From Neopestalotiopsis rosae (lineage: Eukaryota > Ascomycota > Sordariomycetes > Amphisphaeriales > Sporocadaceae): DNA of 64,000 nt. Each line of letters opens with the position of its first letter. Positions within the stretch are counted from its first letter, which is position 1. The position numbers were made by a program, and so were the translations under genes. Of the stretch, positions 11,716 to 22,659 are shown in pieces. The notes under the pieces are model-generated. The model was not told the origin of the DNA, made no database searches, and saw only the letters and a program-made list of their open reading frames with translations. The stretch spans positions 186,001 through 250,000 of the forward strand of contig JALGAS010000010.1 of NCBI GenBank assembly GCA_023078685.1. Reading direction: 5' to 3'.

Positions 11716-11876
11716 AAAAAAGAGCCTACAGGATTGATCAACGATCCCGGGCCTGAAAAAGTTACACCCATAATACCACTGCATATTCAGGAGCATAAAA
11801 TCTTTTAGCCCGTGTAGCATCATGATATATCGTTCACAAATTTCGGTCGAGTAACAAGTTGAACGTGATCTGTGTT

Positions 11877-12836
11877 TCAGCTGTTGAAGATTCTAGAATA
11901 GAGCATCTCATGCCGTCCAATCCATAGATCCATCACGGGCACGCTCTGACCGGCCTCCTCGTACTTGGTCTCCCACTCCCTATCGATCATGGCCGAGATG
12001 AGATCCTGCACTTCCCGGCTGGCCAAGACGCGCTGCGCAACGTACGGCCCCATCATAGCGGCCCGCACACCCGCCGAGACCAGCGCCTTGACGTGCGACA
12101 GCATGAACACATAGGCCGTCTGCCGCAGCGTCAGCCCCAGCAGGTTGCAAATGGCACCAAAGAGCGGGGCCAGGTGCGCGCTGTAGCAATAGGCCGGGCC
12201 AGCACCATACAAATCGCCGCCGCCACCACTCGCCGAAGATCCCGAGGATGAGAGCAGACCCCGGAGATGAGCAATGGCATCCCGGGAGGCGGCCGGCACC
12301 GCGGGCGCAAAGCTCTTCTCCCAGACGCCCAAGAGGGCGCGTCCCTGCGCCACGGACGCGCGGCGTCCCACGGTGCATATCACAGCGGCGTCGTGGGCGT
12401 CGTCGAGCTCGGCCGTGAGCCCCGGGTCCCGGTGCGCCGCCAGTACAAAGGGCAGCGTCGTCGACGCGTAGGCCGACAGCGAGAGGGGCAGAAAGGTGTT
12501 AAACGACGCCCGCTGGCCGTCGTGCGTCTTGTACGACTCTAGGCCCGACGAAAAGGCGAAAGACCCCAGCGGCAGCGCCGAGTCCGAGAGGAGGAGCAGG
12601 TAGTGGTGCGCCGAGCTGGCGGCCGTGTTTATGATGGGGCCGATGGTCGCGGCGGCATCGGGCGGAGGGGCGCCATTGCGATGCGGAAGTGTAAGCTTTG
12701 CTGAGGCGTGGGTTGAATCCGTGACTTGTGCACTCAGCTGCTGTTTCGCCTTTTGCAATCGCGCCTCAAGCTCTGCTATCTCATTTTGAAGGGCTTCCTG
12801 GGTCTCATAAGGGGCTATGGGACTCATCGTTTCCAT
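11877..12836 (-). CDS. ureF: Urease accessory protein UreF
   Basis: UreF joins UreD and UreG in the GTP-dependent delivery of nickel to apo-urease in the cytosol. The 319-residue intronless frame has an N-terminal coiled coil at about residues 12-40 (LQNEIAELEARLQKAKQQL) that bacterial UreF lacks. The UreF core then starts at LLLLSDSALPLGSFAFSSGLES. A Ser/Gly-rich insert (SSSGSSASGGGGD) interrupts the helical body near residues 195-210. The C terminus (VMDLWIGRHEMLYSRIFNS) fits eukaryotic members, where it contacts UreD. The length exceeds bacterial UreF (about 225) because of the N-terminal extension and insert. A UreD gene lies at 50709-51695 in the same window. Confidence 0.93.
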   Translation of the reverse strand: METMSPIAPYETQEALQNEIAELEARLQKAKQQLSAQVTDSTHASAKLTLPHRNGAPPPDAAATIGPIINTAASSAHHYLLLLSDSALPLGSFAFSSGLESYKTHDGQRASFNTFLPLSLSAYASTTLPFVLAAHRDPGLTAELDDAHDAAVICTVGRRASVAQGRALLGVWEKSFAPAVPAASRDAIAHLRGLLSSSGSSASGGGGDLYGAGPAYCYSAHLAPLFGAICNLLGLTLRQTAYVFMLSHVKALVSAGVRAAMMGPYVAQRVLASREVQDLISAMIDREWETKYEEAGQSVPVMDLWIGRHEMLYSRIFNS

Positions 12837-13074
12837 TTAGCGACTTTGTTGAGAATGTCAAATCTGATAAAATCAAGGCTGGTATTCCGTAGATGTTTAG
12901 CGATAATGATACGCTTAATTTCATATAATTCCCTATCAAACTCCACAACAACGCCCAACACTATTGACCACATGAATCTTGTCATGAATTCGCAAAAGTC
13001 AAATACAATGTTTCCTCCTTCAAGCCTGAATTTTCCATTGGGTATCCTTGGGGCCTTGCAGCCAAATAACATTT

Positions 13075-15303
13075 TCAAGGTCTGACATTCTCCTTGCCCG
13101 CAACATTTCGCTTCTCCCGCCTTTTCTGTGCTATTCTTGCCTTTGCTGCTGCCAGTCGATCTGCCGGGAGTGTGCATCGTGATGCATTGGCAGTGAGAGC
13201 CGTGTCGTCATTCAGATTAGGGCCCCCAAGCTTGGCAAAGCGATTCTGCAGCAGGTCGAATCCTGGCGAATCGATCGACGGAGAAGGAGCACGAGCTGGT
13301 GCTTTGCCAGGGAAACGAGAATTGGTAATATTATCCAACGCGTCACGCATGACCCCCCGGTCGCTCTTGTTGGGAACAGCGCGCAACTCAGGTGCTGACT
13401 GTCTTGTCTTGTGACGAAGGGTCTCGTGTGTCTTCTCGGGCACGGCGTGGCGAGTGTTATGGGTTGACTTGGTCGGTTGAGAGAAGCGATCTGTATCGAT
13501 GGGGTATTGGCTGTCGTCAAGATCAAAGGTATCCAGATCTCGGTCACGTCGTCGAGACTCCATTCGCTCCAGCCTCTCCAGTTTGATTTGAGCCTCAATG
13601 TCGCGCAAACTATCCGTCACGTCTGCCGAGAAACGCTGAAAATTGCGCTTCTGGCTGGGACTTTCAAAGAGAGATTGCTGCGTAAAATCCAACGTGAGGT
13701 CTTCAGCAGACACAGCGCGTTTCAGTTGCCCCCGTTTGGCCTTTTCGTGAATGGATGGCCTGGTCCTAGTTGCGATCTCTGACCTGATATCCCGTGTTGT
13801 TTGGTTGTGCTGAGCGAGAGCTGCGTCAACTCCAGCAGTGCGGCTGTCCGAGGTGTTGCTCTTGAGCAGCGTCTTGACTTCTCTTTCAAGCTCTGCTATC
13901 CTGCGTTCCGCCATACTATCTCTCTTCTGAAGTGTATTAATTTCTGTTTCGAGCTCTGCAATCTTGTCGTTCTTCTCCTTGAGGACTTGCAGAGCTTGGC
14001 TTCGTGAGGACTTTGCGTTCTCCTTCAGGATGTCAAACTCCTTCTTGAGCTTCTTGAGTTCACGGTCTTTCCGTTGCGTCTCAGCCTCAGCATTCTGTAC
14101 CTGCTTCTCCAGCTTTTGCAAAAGCGCTCGGTCAGACTCGACAGATGTTTGCTTGCTGTCAGAAGCCAGGCGTTCGGACTTTAGTCTCTCATTTTCTTCC
14201 TGGATTTTCTTCATCTGCTTCAAGTCGTTGCGTGCGCGTCGCAGCTCTCTACTAGTTTCGAGCAGCGTCTTCTCGGTACGCGGCGAGGTGTCCATCTTGT
14301 TTTGCTGTGACTTTCCACCAGAATCTTCTTGGTCGAGGAGCAAAACTTCCAGTTCTTCGACTCGTTCCTTGTATCTTGCAGCCTGTGACGTCTTTTCGGC
14401 AAGCTTCTTGACCAGGCCGGCGTCGTCGGTGTCCGAGGCGCGTCCTCTGCTCCTAGGTGCTTGGACCGTTATTTCTGCAATCTTCTTCTCCATCTCTGCC
14501 ACCTTCTCACGCTCCTCTTTCAGTTTCTGGTTCAATTCCACGGCTTCGGCGTCCTTCTTCTGCGCGTAGCACTTAGCCAAGTGCTTATATTTGACGAGCT
14601 TCTCCATCTCAGCTCTGGCATCGTCGCTGTATTTGCTGAACTCCGACTTCCAATATTTGCCAGATCGAGAGTGAGGCTCGTTAAGGTCCACTGTCATATC
14701 ATGGTTGCATATGTCATCCTCCCAGTCATCGTCTGTTCCGTCCTCCGCCGGTGCTGGACGCTCGGTAGCGGTCGTGGCTTCTACAACTGATGTCTTGGCC
14801 TCGTTGGCCTTCTTGGCTTTGTTTGAACGGGATTCCTCCAGTCTCTGCTGAATTGACTTTTTTCCATTCGCTTCCGTAGCCGTGGCGCCAGCCTCGGGGC
14901 TGATGCCAGCCTTGACATCACGACCAAATGATACACGCTTCCGGCGCGCTGTCGCCGTGCCAGGCGTCAATAATATTCCCGTGGGTTTTATTGGCGACCT
15001 CGAATCTCTCAGGGGCGCGTCGTCAATCTTGTCGTCGGTTGTTCTAGCAACTGGCTCGAGTAGAGGTTCCTTGGGCGGTGCGGGAGTTCCAAAAATTGCA
15101 CGCCTGATGGCGCGAGCGGCAAAGACTGGTGCTGGAGTGTCGGGGGCTTCGAATTGAGTGGTGTCTTCTGACAAGTCAGCAAAATCTTGCGATGTTGTGT
15201 TTTGATTGCGCGAGTCTGCTTTACCTTCATCGGGCGGCGCGTTTCTGGCACCAGTGGCGCCCTGGACGCCCTTCTTGAGTGCCCAGCCCAGCATTTTGTC
15301 CAA
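13075..15303 (-). CDS. CUT12: Spindle pole body-associated protein Cut12-like
   Basis: A 742-residue intronless coiled-coil protein. In fission yeast Cut12 anchors at the spindle pole body and promotes mitotic entry through Polo kinase. The Cut12 family core is seen at about residues 100-125 as SPIKPTGILLTPGTATARR followed by KRVSFGRDVKAG, a conserved Pro/Lys patch that resembles a phosphatase-docking RVSF motif. The N terminus is MDKMLGWALKKGVQGATGAR. Heptad-rich coiled coil spans roughly residues 230-500. The Ser/Arg-rich tail ends KNRRE-like then KENVRP. An acidic DWEDDICNHDMTVDLN stretch just before the coiled coil is also a family mark. It is divergent from GCN2, so the 899-bp spacer should serve both. 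Confidence 0.9.
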   Translation of the reverse strand: MDKMLGWALKKGVQGATGARNAPPDEGKADSRNQNTTSQDFADLSEDTTQFEAPDTPAPVFAARAIRRAIFGTPAPPKEPLLEPVARTTDDKIDDAPLRDSRSPIKPTGILLTPGTATARRKRVSFGRDVKAGISPEAGATATEANGKKSIQQRLEESRSNKAKKANEAKTSVVEATTATERPAPAEDGTDDDWEDDICNHDMTVDLNEPHSRSGKYWKSEFSKYSDDARAEMEKLVKYKHLAKCYAQKKDAEAVELNQKLKEEREKVAEMEKKIAEITVQAPRSRGRASDTDDAGLVKKLAEKTSQAARYKERVEELEVLLLDQEDSGGKSQQNKMDTSPRTEKTLLETSRELRRARNDLKQMKKIQEENERLKSERLASDSKQTSVESDRALLQKLEKQVQNAEAETQRKDRELKKLKKEFDILKENAKSSRSQALQVLKEKNDKIAELETEINTLQKRDSMAERRIAELEREVKTLLKSNTSDSRTAGVDAALAQHNQTTRDIRSEIATRTRPSIHEKAKRGQLKRAVSAEDLTLDFTQQSLFESPSQKRNFQRFSADVTDSLRDIEAQIKLERLERMESRRRDRDLDTFDLDDSQYPIDTDRFSQPTKSTHNTRHAVPEKTHETLRHKTRQSAPELRAVPNKSDRGVMRDALDNITNSRFPGKAPARAPSPSIDSPGFDLLQNRFAKLGGPNLNDDTALTANASRCTLPADRLAAAKARIAQKRREKRNVAGKENVRP

Positions 15304-16202
15304 GTTTCGGATTTATCAGAAAGGGAAATAATGCTGGGTAGTTGCAAAAGGGGGATCTGTGGTGTTTGAATGTTGCAGTGTCGAGGCGGTTGTAATAGGT
15401 GATTTAATTAAATTGTTGTATTGAGATTCGCGCGCGGCCACTAAGACTAAGTCCCGGAAGCATTATTTACTTGTTGCCTGTTTGGGTTTGAAGGTTTGTA
15501 GTCCGGTGCCCCGCACTCCGGACAGCCCTGGACAACGCTGTACGCGCTGCCCAGGTGTAATCTGTAGTGTACCTGTCTGACCAAATAGCCGCCACCAGCG
15601 CCTCTCGACAGTCTGCAGTAAGGTTTTACCGCCATTCAATACAGGATACCGCCACTCCCATTACATCAGTGTGGCATGAGACCCTGCGAATCAAGCCTCG
15701 TACCAACGTCCCCTAGCTCACTGGCATAGACTGACGTTTGACAGCCCAAGTGCCTGGCATTGATACTCTGTACATACAAAATTTTAATGTACAGATCGAG
15801 TATAACACGCTGTACCTTGCATTACTGTTGGTATAAACGAATCAAATAGAAGGAAAAGATCTAGAGATAGTATATTTCAATAAGTATGATGTTTTATACT
15901 AGATTGATAAAAAAAAGCCAAGTCTCCCATCTAGAAATCCTATGCGGGCCTCCAGGCTTGTCTACCTTGGCACTTGACATGTGTAAGAGTGAGGTGAGTG
16001 CCCCACTACACTTAGTGCCCAAAGAGTACATCAGCTGAAGTTCAGGTGATCGCCCTTTGTTCCCATCAACCATCCCATCTACAAACAACATAATAAACCT
16101 ACGTATCCTCAGAGCAGTATGATTTCCGCCCAGTAAGGACTCACAGCTTAGGCTGTGATCTTCCTCGTTCGCTTCACCCTCTTTCGAACGACACAAGCAA
16201 CG
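15304..16202. promoter_or_regulatory. Divergent promoter region, Cut12 / GCN2
   Basis: These 899 bp lie between genes read outward. I see no gene and no clear TATA box. AT-rich patches lie near 15400-15420 and 15770-15920. Confidence 0.4.
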
Positions 16203-19200
16203 ATGCCTTCAACTGGGAAAGGTACAGCAGGGCAACGAAAGCCTACGCTGCAGAAAACCAGAAGTAACGATGACTCCAACTATCCTGGGCTCAAGCAGCT
16301 CAACAGCCCGGAACCTGGCAAAACCCAGTACACCCAGGTCCAGGAGGATGAGATTTTAGTTTTGCAGGCCATTTATGGAGAAGATTTTCTTGAGCATAAA
16401 GCTGCGAATACCGCCTGGCAACGCTCGGAACCAGCCTTTGACGTGCGCATCAAGGCCTTATCGGACGAGGAGCTCACTGTCACCCTTGGTGTTGTCCTCA
16501 CCGCAACTTATCCCAAATCAATGCCCTTGCTCAGTCTGAAAGATGACAGTAGCTTGGGCCAGTCCACCCTCTTCAAGATTCAGACCTTTATCGAGTCAAA
16601 GCCCCGGGAACTGGCTGCTTCTGGTCAAAATGAGCCCATGATTCATGACATAGCCTCGGGCATACAAGACATCCTGGAACTTGCTGCAGAAGCCAAAGCA
16701 CAAGGCCGTGAACTCCCATCTCTTGAGGAGGAGCGAGCGGTTCATGAAGCTGAGTTGGCTCGAAAAGCTGAGCAGGAGCAGTCTGAGCAGACCCGGAAGC
16801 TACAGGAAGCCGATGCGGAAGAGGCACGGATGATGGCGAACATGATTCAGGAGGAAATGAAACGCCAAAGAGCAAAGGAGAGGGAGTCGAAGAAGAGGGG
16901 CAAGCCGCCGTCACTATACCCAGAAGATTCCTACGATTTTGATCCAGGCAATGTCAATTTCGACGAGCCCTGCAAAGTCACTGACCTGGCTGGAAACGAC
17001 GCATACTTCACTACCGTGACTGGAAGGTCGGAGTATCGCCAAGGTATGATCGCATCGACTTTCGCCGTCCGCGCAGTGATTATGGACCGTCGAAACGTCC
17101 CGCCGTTGGCCTTGAAGGAGGTTGAGTTGAAACAAAACTCTAGAGAGGCCTCCCAATTCAAGAAGCACCTTCTGAGTCTTGAGAATAAGCTGAAGTCTGT
17201 CAAGCAACTCAATCATCGAAACATACTGAACGTGATTGACTTTCGTATTGATCGCAAAACCCAAGAGAATGAGGCTTCACAAACACGCATCGTGCGAATT
17301 CTGACGCCACTGGCCAACAAGGGCTCGCTTGACGAACTGCTTGAACTCACGGAGAAGGTCGCAATCGGCAAGGTAAGATCATGGACTACGGATCTTCTAT
17401 CTGGCCTCGGTTGGCTGCATACCCAAGGCTTGGTGCACGAAGACATTCACCCTGGAAATGTTCTACTGTTCAGGGAAAGCTCTGGGCATGTTGTTCCCAA
17501 GCTCGCTGATGCTTCATATCAACGAGAACTTCACGCAATCTGCCGCAAATCTCGCGCAGTTTCTTTGCTCACTTCTGCGAGATCTACATACTGGCTACCG
17601 CCAGAGCTCGACAGCGCTTCTGCCCTCAACCAGAAGACAGATATTTGGGACTTTGGCGTTGTCTTCTTGCAGATGGTCTTTGGTCTTGACGTTTTCGAGA
17701 AATATGAGAAACCTTCGAGTCTCATGTCCAGGCTATCTCCATCGCTCCACGAACTCGTGTCCAAGTTCTTTAAGCAAGATCCTGGACGACGCCCTCGAGC
17801 TTCAGATTTACGGTCAAGCGAATTTTTAGCTACCGATGCCCCTGTATATGCTGAGGACTTTCACGCGAGCTTATCACCATCTCACTCTTCTACATCTTTA
17901 CCCAAGATCGAGGGTTTCCGGCGGCGACTTGATTCCACCGCCCTAGCCCCTTCGTTCTCACGCTTCAAGAATGAGTTCACTGAGGAAGGCCGCCTTGGCA
18001 AAGGTGGCTTTGGAGAAGTCATCAAGGTTCGCAAGAAGATTGACGGGCAGACTTATGCCATCAAGAAAGTGGTCACTAAGGCAGCCAAAAGCTTGACATC
18101 ATTGTTGAAAGAAGTTTCAACATTGTCGGCACTGAGTCACCCTTCAATCGTGCGGTACTATGATGCTTGGACTGAGCAGCTACCCGACTCTCCGGACACA
18201 GATGGGGACGCGTCGGCCGACGAGACCAGTACACAGCGTTCTATGATGACAGGATCGAACGAAATCGATATTCAATTTGCTACCAGTACAGGCGGCTTGG
18301 ACTTCATGTCATCGGCGAATGTTGGAGACGACTACTACCATGATGACGATGATGACGACGACGACGAAGATTCGGACGAATACGATGGACTAGAAGTTGT
18401 TGTAGAGGACGATGAAGACGAAGCTGACGGTGATGATGGCATCATGTTCCAAGCAAGCACCGCCGAAGACAATTCGTCTTCGAGAAACCGCCTGCCCGTC
18501 ACGCCCAAGCGCATTCGGAGCCATACTCAATCTGGATGGAAGGTGCTGTATATCCTTATGGAGTACTGTGAAAAGAAGGTATTTCTCTCTTTTCCTTTCC
18601 TTCTTCTCTAGACTCGGAAAACATAAGGTATCAAGCACATTGAAACCGTAATTTTGGCTGACTTCCATAACTATTAGACCTTGCGTGATTTAATATCACA
18701 GAATTTGTTCGAGAATCAAGAAGAAGTATGGCGACTGTTCAGGGAGGTTTTGGATGGACTCAACTATATGCACACTTTTCACAACATTGTGCATCGTGAT
18801 CTGAAACCTGAGAATATATTCATCAGTAGTGGCACAGACGGTGTGGCTCACGTCAAGATTGGAGATTTTGGCTTAGCTACGGGAGGCCAAGTTGTGGCCG
18901 AAAACCGAGCAGCAGGGCTTGGCGATTCGAATGGAATGAGTAACGTGGGAACCGCTCTATATTCTGCTCCAGAGCTTGAGCGTAGCAGCGGGACAGACGA
19001 GGCGCCTCCCAAGATTGATGATTCCAGGAAACTCGACGTAGGTTCATCCAATGAAGGGGAGAAAACGACAGCTAACTCGTTGTTATAGATGTATGCTCTC
19101 GGAATCATCTTTTTCGAGATGCTTTACAAGCCAATGGGTGGCCATGAGCGTATCACCGTTTTAAATAACCTCAGGGGTAAACATCCTACTCTGCCGAGTG

Positions 19201-21335
19201 ATTTCAAGCCGTACGACAAGGTACAGACTGAGATCATTCTGTCACTTGTGACTCATAATGCGAATCAACGCCCAGGGAGTTCCGAATTGCTACGCAGTGG
19301 CAAGGTGCCAATGCCCATGGAAAGCGAGACTCTGCAAAGGGCACTTGCTGAGATATCTGACCCTCTATCTACACACCATCAAAAACTGGTCACGGCAATG
19401 TTTGGCAAGCCAACCGACAAGACAAAGGATTACACGTGGGACATGTCGATACCTAATGTGTCATCGACAGAGCTACTGTATCAGGGCATCGTCAAAGACC
19501 AGCTCAAGTCGATATTCCGTCGCCATGGTGCCGTTGAAGCGAGTACGAACCCTCTCTACCCACGATCGTCGCATTATACGCAGAACGTCGTTGAGCTGCT
19601 CGATAGAGGTGGCACAGTCTTGCAGTTGCCCTACGATTTGATGTTGGGAAATGCTAGGGCGCTCGCGAAACACACTGGCACTACATTTGTGCCCAAGTCC
19701 TTCACTTTCGAGAACATTTATCGTGATAGACACAATGGAGGTCAGCCTTCAAGGTTTGGCGAAGTCGCTTTCGACATCGTCTCAACAGATACATTAGATC
19801 TTGCTCTAAAGGAAGCAGAGTTGCTCAAGGTCTTGGATGAGATCGTTGACAGTTTCCCGTCTCTCAATCAGATGTGTTTCCATCTCGGTCACTCTGATCT
19901 GCTCCAGCTGATCTTTGACTTCTGCGATGTTGACCACAGCGCTAGAAGTACCGCAGCAGAAGTGCTGAGCAAGCTCAATATCCACAGCTGGACTTGGCAG
20001 AAAATCCGTGCTGAACTTCGGGTGTCCGGCCTGTCCGTAACGAGCATTGATGAATTGCAGCGATTTGATTTTCGAGGTGAGTCATTACAGGGCCAATTTT
20101 AGTCGCAAGCGCTGATCTAATCTAATCTACCTACTTAGACACTCCGACAAAAGCCTTCTCCAAGCTCAAGGCTATCTTTGAGGGCAGCAAAATGCTCGAA
20201 AGAGTACAGCCTATCATTACCCATCTCAGAGAAGTTGTTGGCTTCGCAAAGCGCTTTGGACTTCACAGCAAGGTCTACGTCAATCCCCTCAGCAGCTTTA
20301 GAGAACGCTTTTTCGTCGGGGGCATGCTGTTCCAGTGCGTCTATGACAAGAAGTATAAGGATGTCTTTGCAGTGGGCGGCAGATATGACAGTCTGATCAA
20401 TGAACATCGACCTCGAATGGGTAATCAGTCTCACCAACGCCACGCTGTGGGCTTTAGCTTGGCCTGGGAGAAACTTGCAATGATACCCAAAGCCGCCGGT
20501 AAAGCGTTCCTCAAGAAGGCTGATGCTGAGCCTCAGGGCATGTTCAATACGAAGCGGGTAAGTAGGCTCTGGATCCCGATTAAATATGATTTGCTGACGA
20601 TTTCAGTGCGATGTTCTCGTCGCAAGCTTTGACACGAGCATTTTGCGTTCGGACGGTATTGAACTCCTCCAGACTCTATGGGCTCACGACATAAGCGCTG
20701 AGCTAGCACGAGATGCTCGGTCGCCAGAAGACCTCCTCACGAAACATCGCGATGAGAGCTATTCATGGATCATTATGGTCAAGCAAGAAGCAGTCCTCAA
20801 GATCAAGACCATGGGACGTAAAGACGTTCCTGATGCTGAAGTACCAACAACGCAAGTCATCAGCTGGCTGAGGGCAGAACTTCGAGAGCGCGATCGGTAT
20901 CTGGCACACCGCGCAGTCGACCCTGCTGGTGGATCTAGTGGGGCGGAAAAGTCGGGAAATCTCACAAACACAGAGCAAAAGGTTTCCGTTTTCACTGCAG
21001 GCACAAAGTCGAAGAAATTCAATCGTCGGACCGTTGTGGAGCAGGCTCAAGCTAACGCCGCAGCGTTGGTGCAAAACTTTCTCGACGGGCCTGTTGCTGC
21101 GGTTGAGACGTCTGACGCAGTGCTAGAGCTTATTCAGGCAACCGCCCTGTCTGATGCAGAAAGCTGGCGCTCACTGGAGCAGTCGGTCAACATGGCTGAG
21201 CGCAAGTATATGCGCGAGATTCACGATGAGTTGCTGACATGGCGCAACGCGTGGGAGACGAAGAACGGAAGCAGGCATGCGTTTGTATACAACTTCAGAA
21301 CAACGAAGTGTATCTACTATGACCTTGGAGTCTGA
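16203..21335 (+). CDS. GCN2: eIF2-alpha kinase Gcn2 (CPC-3 orthologue)
   Basis: Gcn2 senses uncharged tRNA and phosphorylates eIF2-alpha in amino-acid starvation. Exons 16203-18578, 18678-19037, 19089-20076, 20139-20557 and 20607-21335 join to 1623 residues. Domains in order: RWD (about 43-155, [15 protein letters not shown]); degenerate pseudokinase (about 290-560, with [13 protein letters not shown] in place of HRD); kinase (about 590-985) with GKGGFGEV near 598, AIKK near 620, HRD at 831-833, DFG near 853 and APE; a His-tRNA-synthetase-like domain (about 1030-1500, with GGRYDSL); and a C-terminal ribosome and dimer domain. An insert in the kinase N lobe is highly acidic (about residues 705-745), typical of Gcn2. 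A frame extends 16 codons upstream, but the ATG at 16203 suits the family. Confidence is high. Confidence 0.97.
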
Positions 21336-22659
21336 GGATGGGCGGTGGATATTTGATGGTCTGGCACACATTGGTTTTTGTTTTCATTCCGCCTGCAACT
21401 TGGATTTTGCGCAACTGAACGAGAAAAAGATCTGCACGAATGTTCATGAGCGGCTGGGAAGCGTATAGAGATCTAGGATCATAGCGATACCCCAATACAG
21501 AATCACTTCACTCAACTACAGTCTAGTGGCATTCCTGTGACGCATGATCATCTATCCTCTAGCCTGACAAAATGCCACAGATAGTGTCGGATCCAGTTGC
21601 AGAGCTCCATCAAGTAAGAACAATGGTGCTCGCTACTAATTGTTAGCCGGCAACATGCCAGCCTAGCTGTCGTCTGCAATTGCCCAACTTCTACTTTAGT
21701 TCCCGTTCAAACGAGCTGAATGGTGTGGCGCTGTCGACTCCGCTGAATTCCACGATAGTTCGAGACATTGCTACCTAGTCTTCTGTCTTGTCAGATTGCC
21801 CCTCATCTCCACCAAATCTACGGCCGTGATGTCAAGGAAAAACGATCGATCACAAAATCCGGTTTCCATATGACTGGCAGCAGCATCCACGTGGTTTTTT
21901 ACAAAGTAAGCAAAGATTGATCAAAAGCAGCTCTATTTCCTTACACACCTAGATATTATATGTACGGGTTGTACGGGTTGTGGTCAGACATAGTACACTC
22001 GCAAGAGCGGAAGTCTTATAGACGCCCCGCGAAATCAATCAAGCAATGTTTTCGAAATTCAAACCGATATCAATCTCGATCTGTAAATGTTGCGGCATTA
22101 ATAAGAGCTGAAAAAGAATCATGGGAATGGAATCTATGAGTTCAAGACCTGGCCGAGCTCACCTGTTTCTAAGTCTCGGTATAATATCCTAGGATGAACA
22201 CTCACGCCGCGAAGCCATGTGGTTGAAAGGGAGCCACTTCTTTATTCCGGATCCAACCTGTAATGTGTCAATGATGTTTCTTTTTTTGACGGGTCCTACT
22301 GCTTATCATCCACGAGGAGCCTGCACGTTTGGCAGGTGCAGTCCGGGTTAACACTCTGCGAAATGGTGGCCATGAGAGACACGACTGGAATGCCTTGTCT
22401 CAGTTGCTCCACTGGGCTCCGATGATAAGGCTATCTTCGTGATCGTTGTCTTTACGGCCGATTCTAGACTGTAGCTCAAGAGCGAATTGAGTGGAGAAGC
22501 GGCTTATATTTCGCGAGACTGATGGATTCCAAGCATTCCAAACATGGGCGAGGGTATTGCTATATGAAGCCGATGATCCCTTCCCAAAGAAAACTTTGTC
22601 TGAATGAGACAGATCAACCTCTTGTGCACCGCGAAGTCTTGACTACACAACGCTTCAGC
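21336..22659. other. Intergenic, GCN2 3' side and WSC-protein promoter
   Basis: No gene is seen in these 1324 bp. A 9-bp unit (GTACGGGTT) occurs twice in tandem near 21963-21980. A TTATATTT element sits at about 22504, roughly 155 bp before the WSC-protein start, and may act as its TATA box. Confidence 0.45.
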
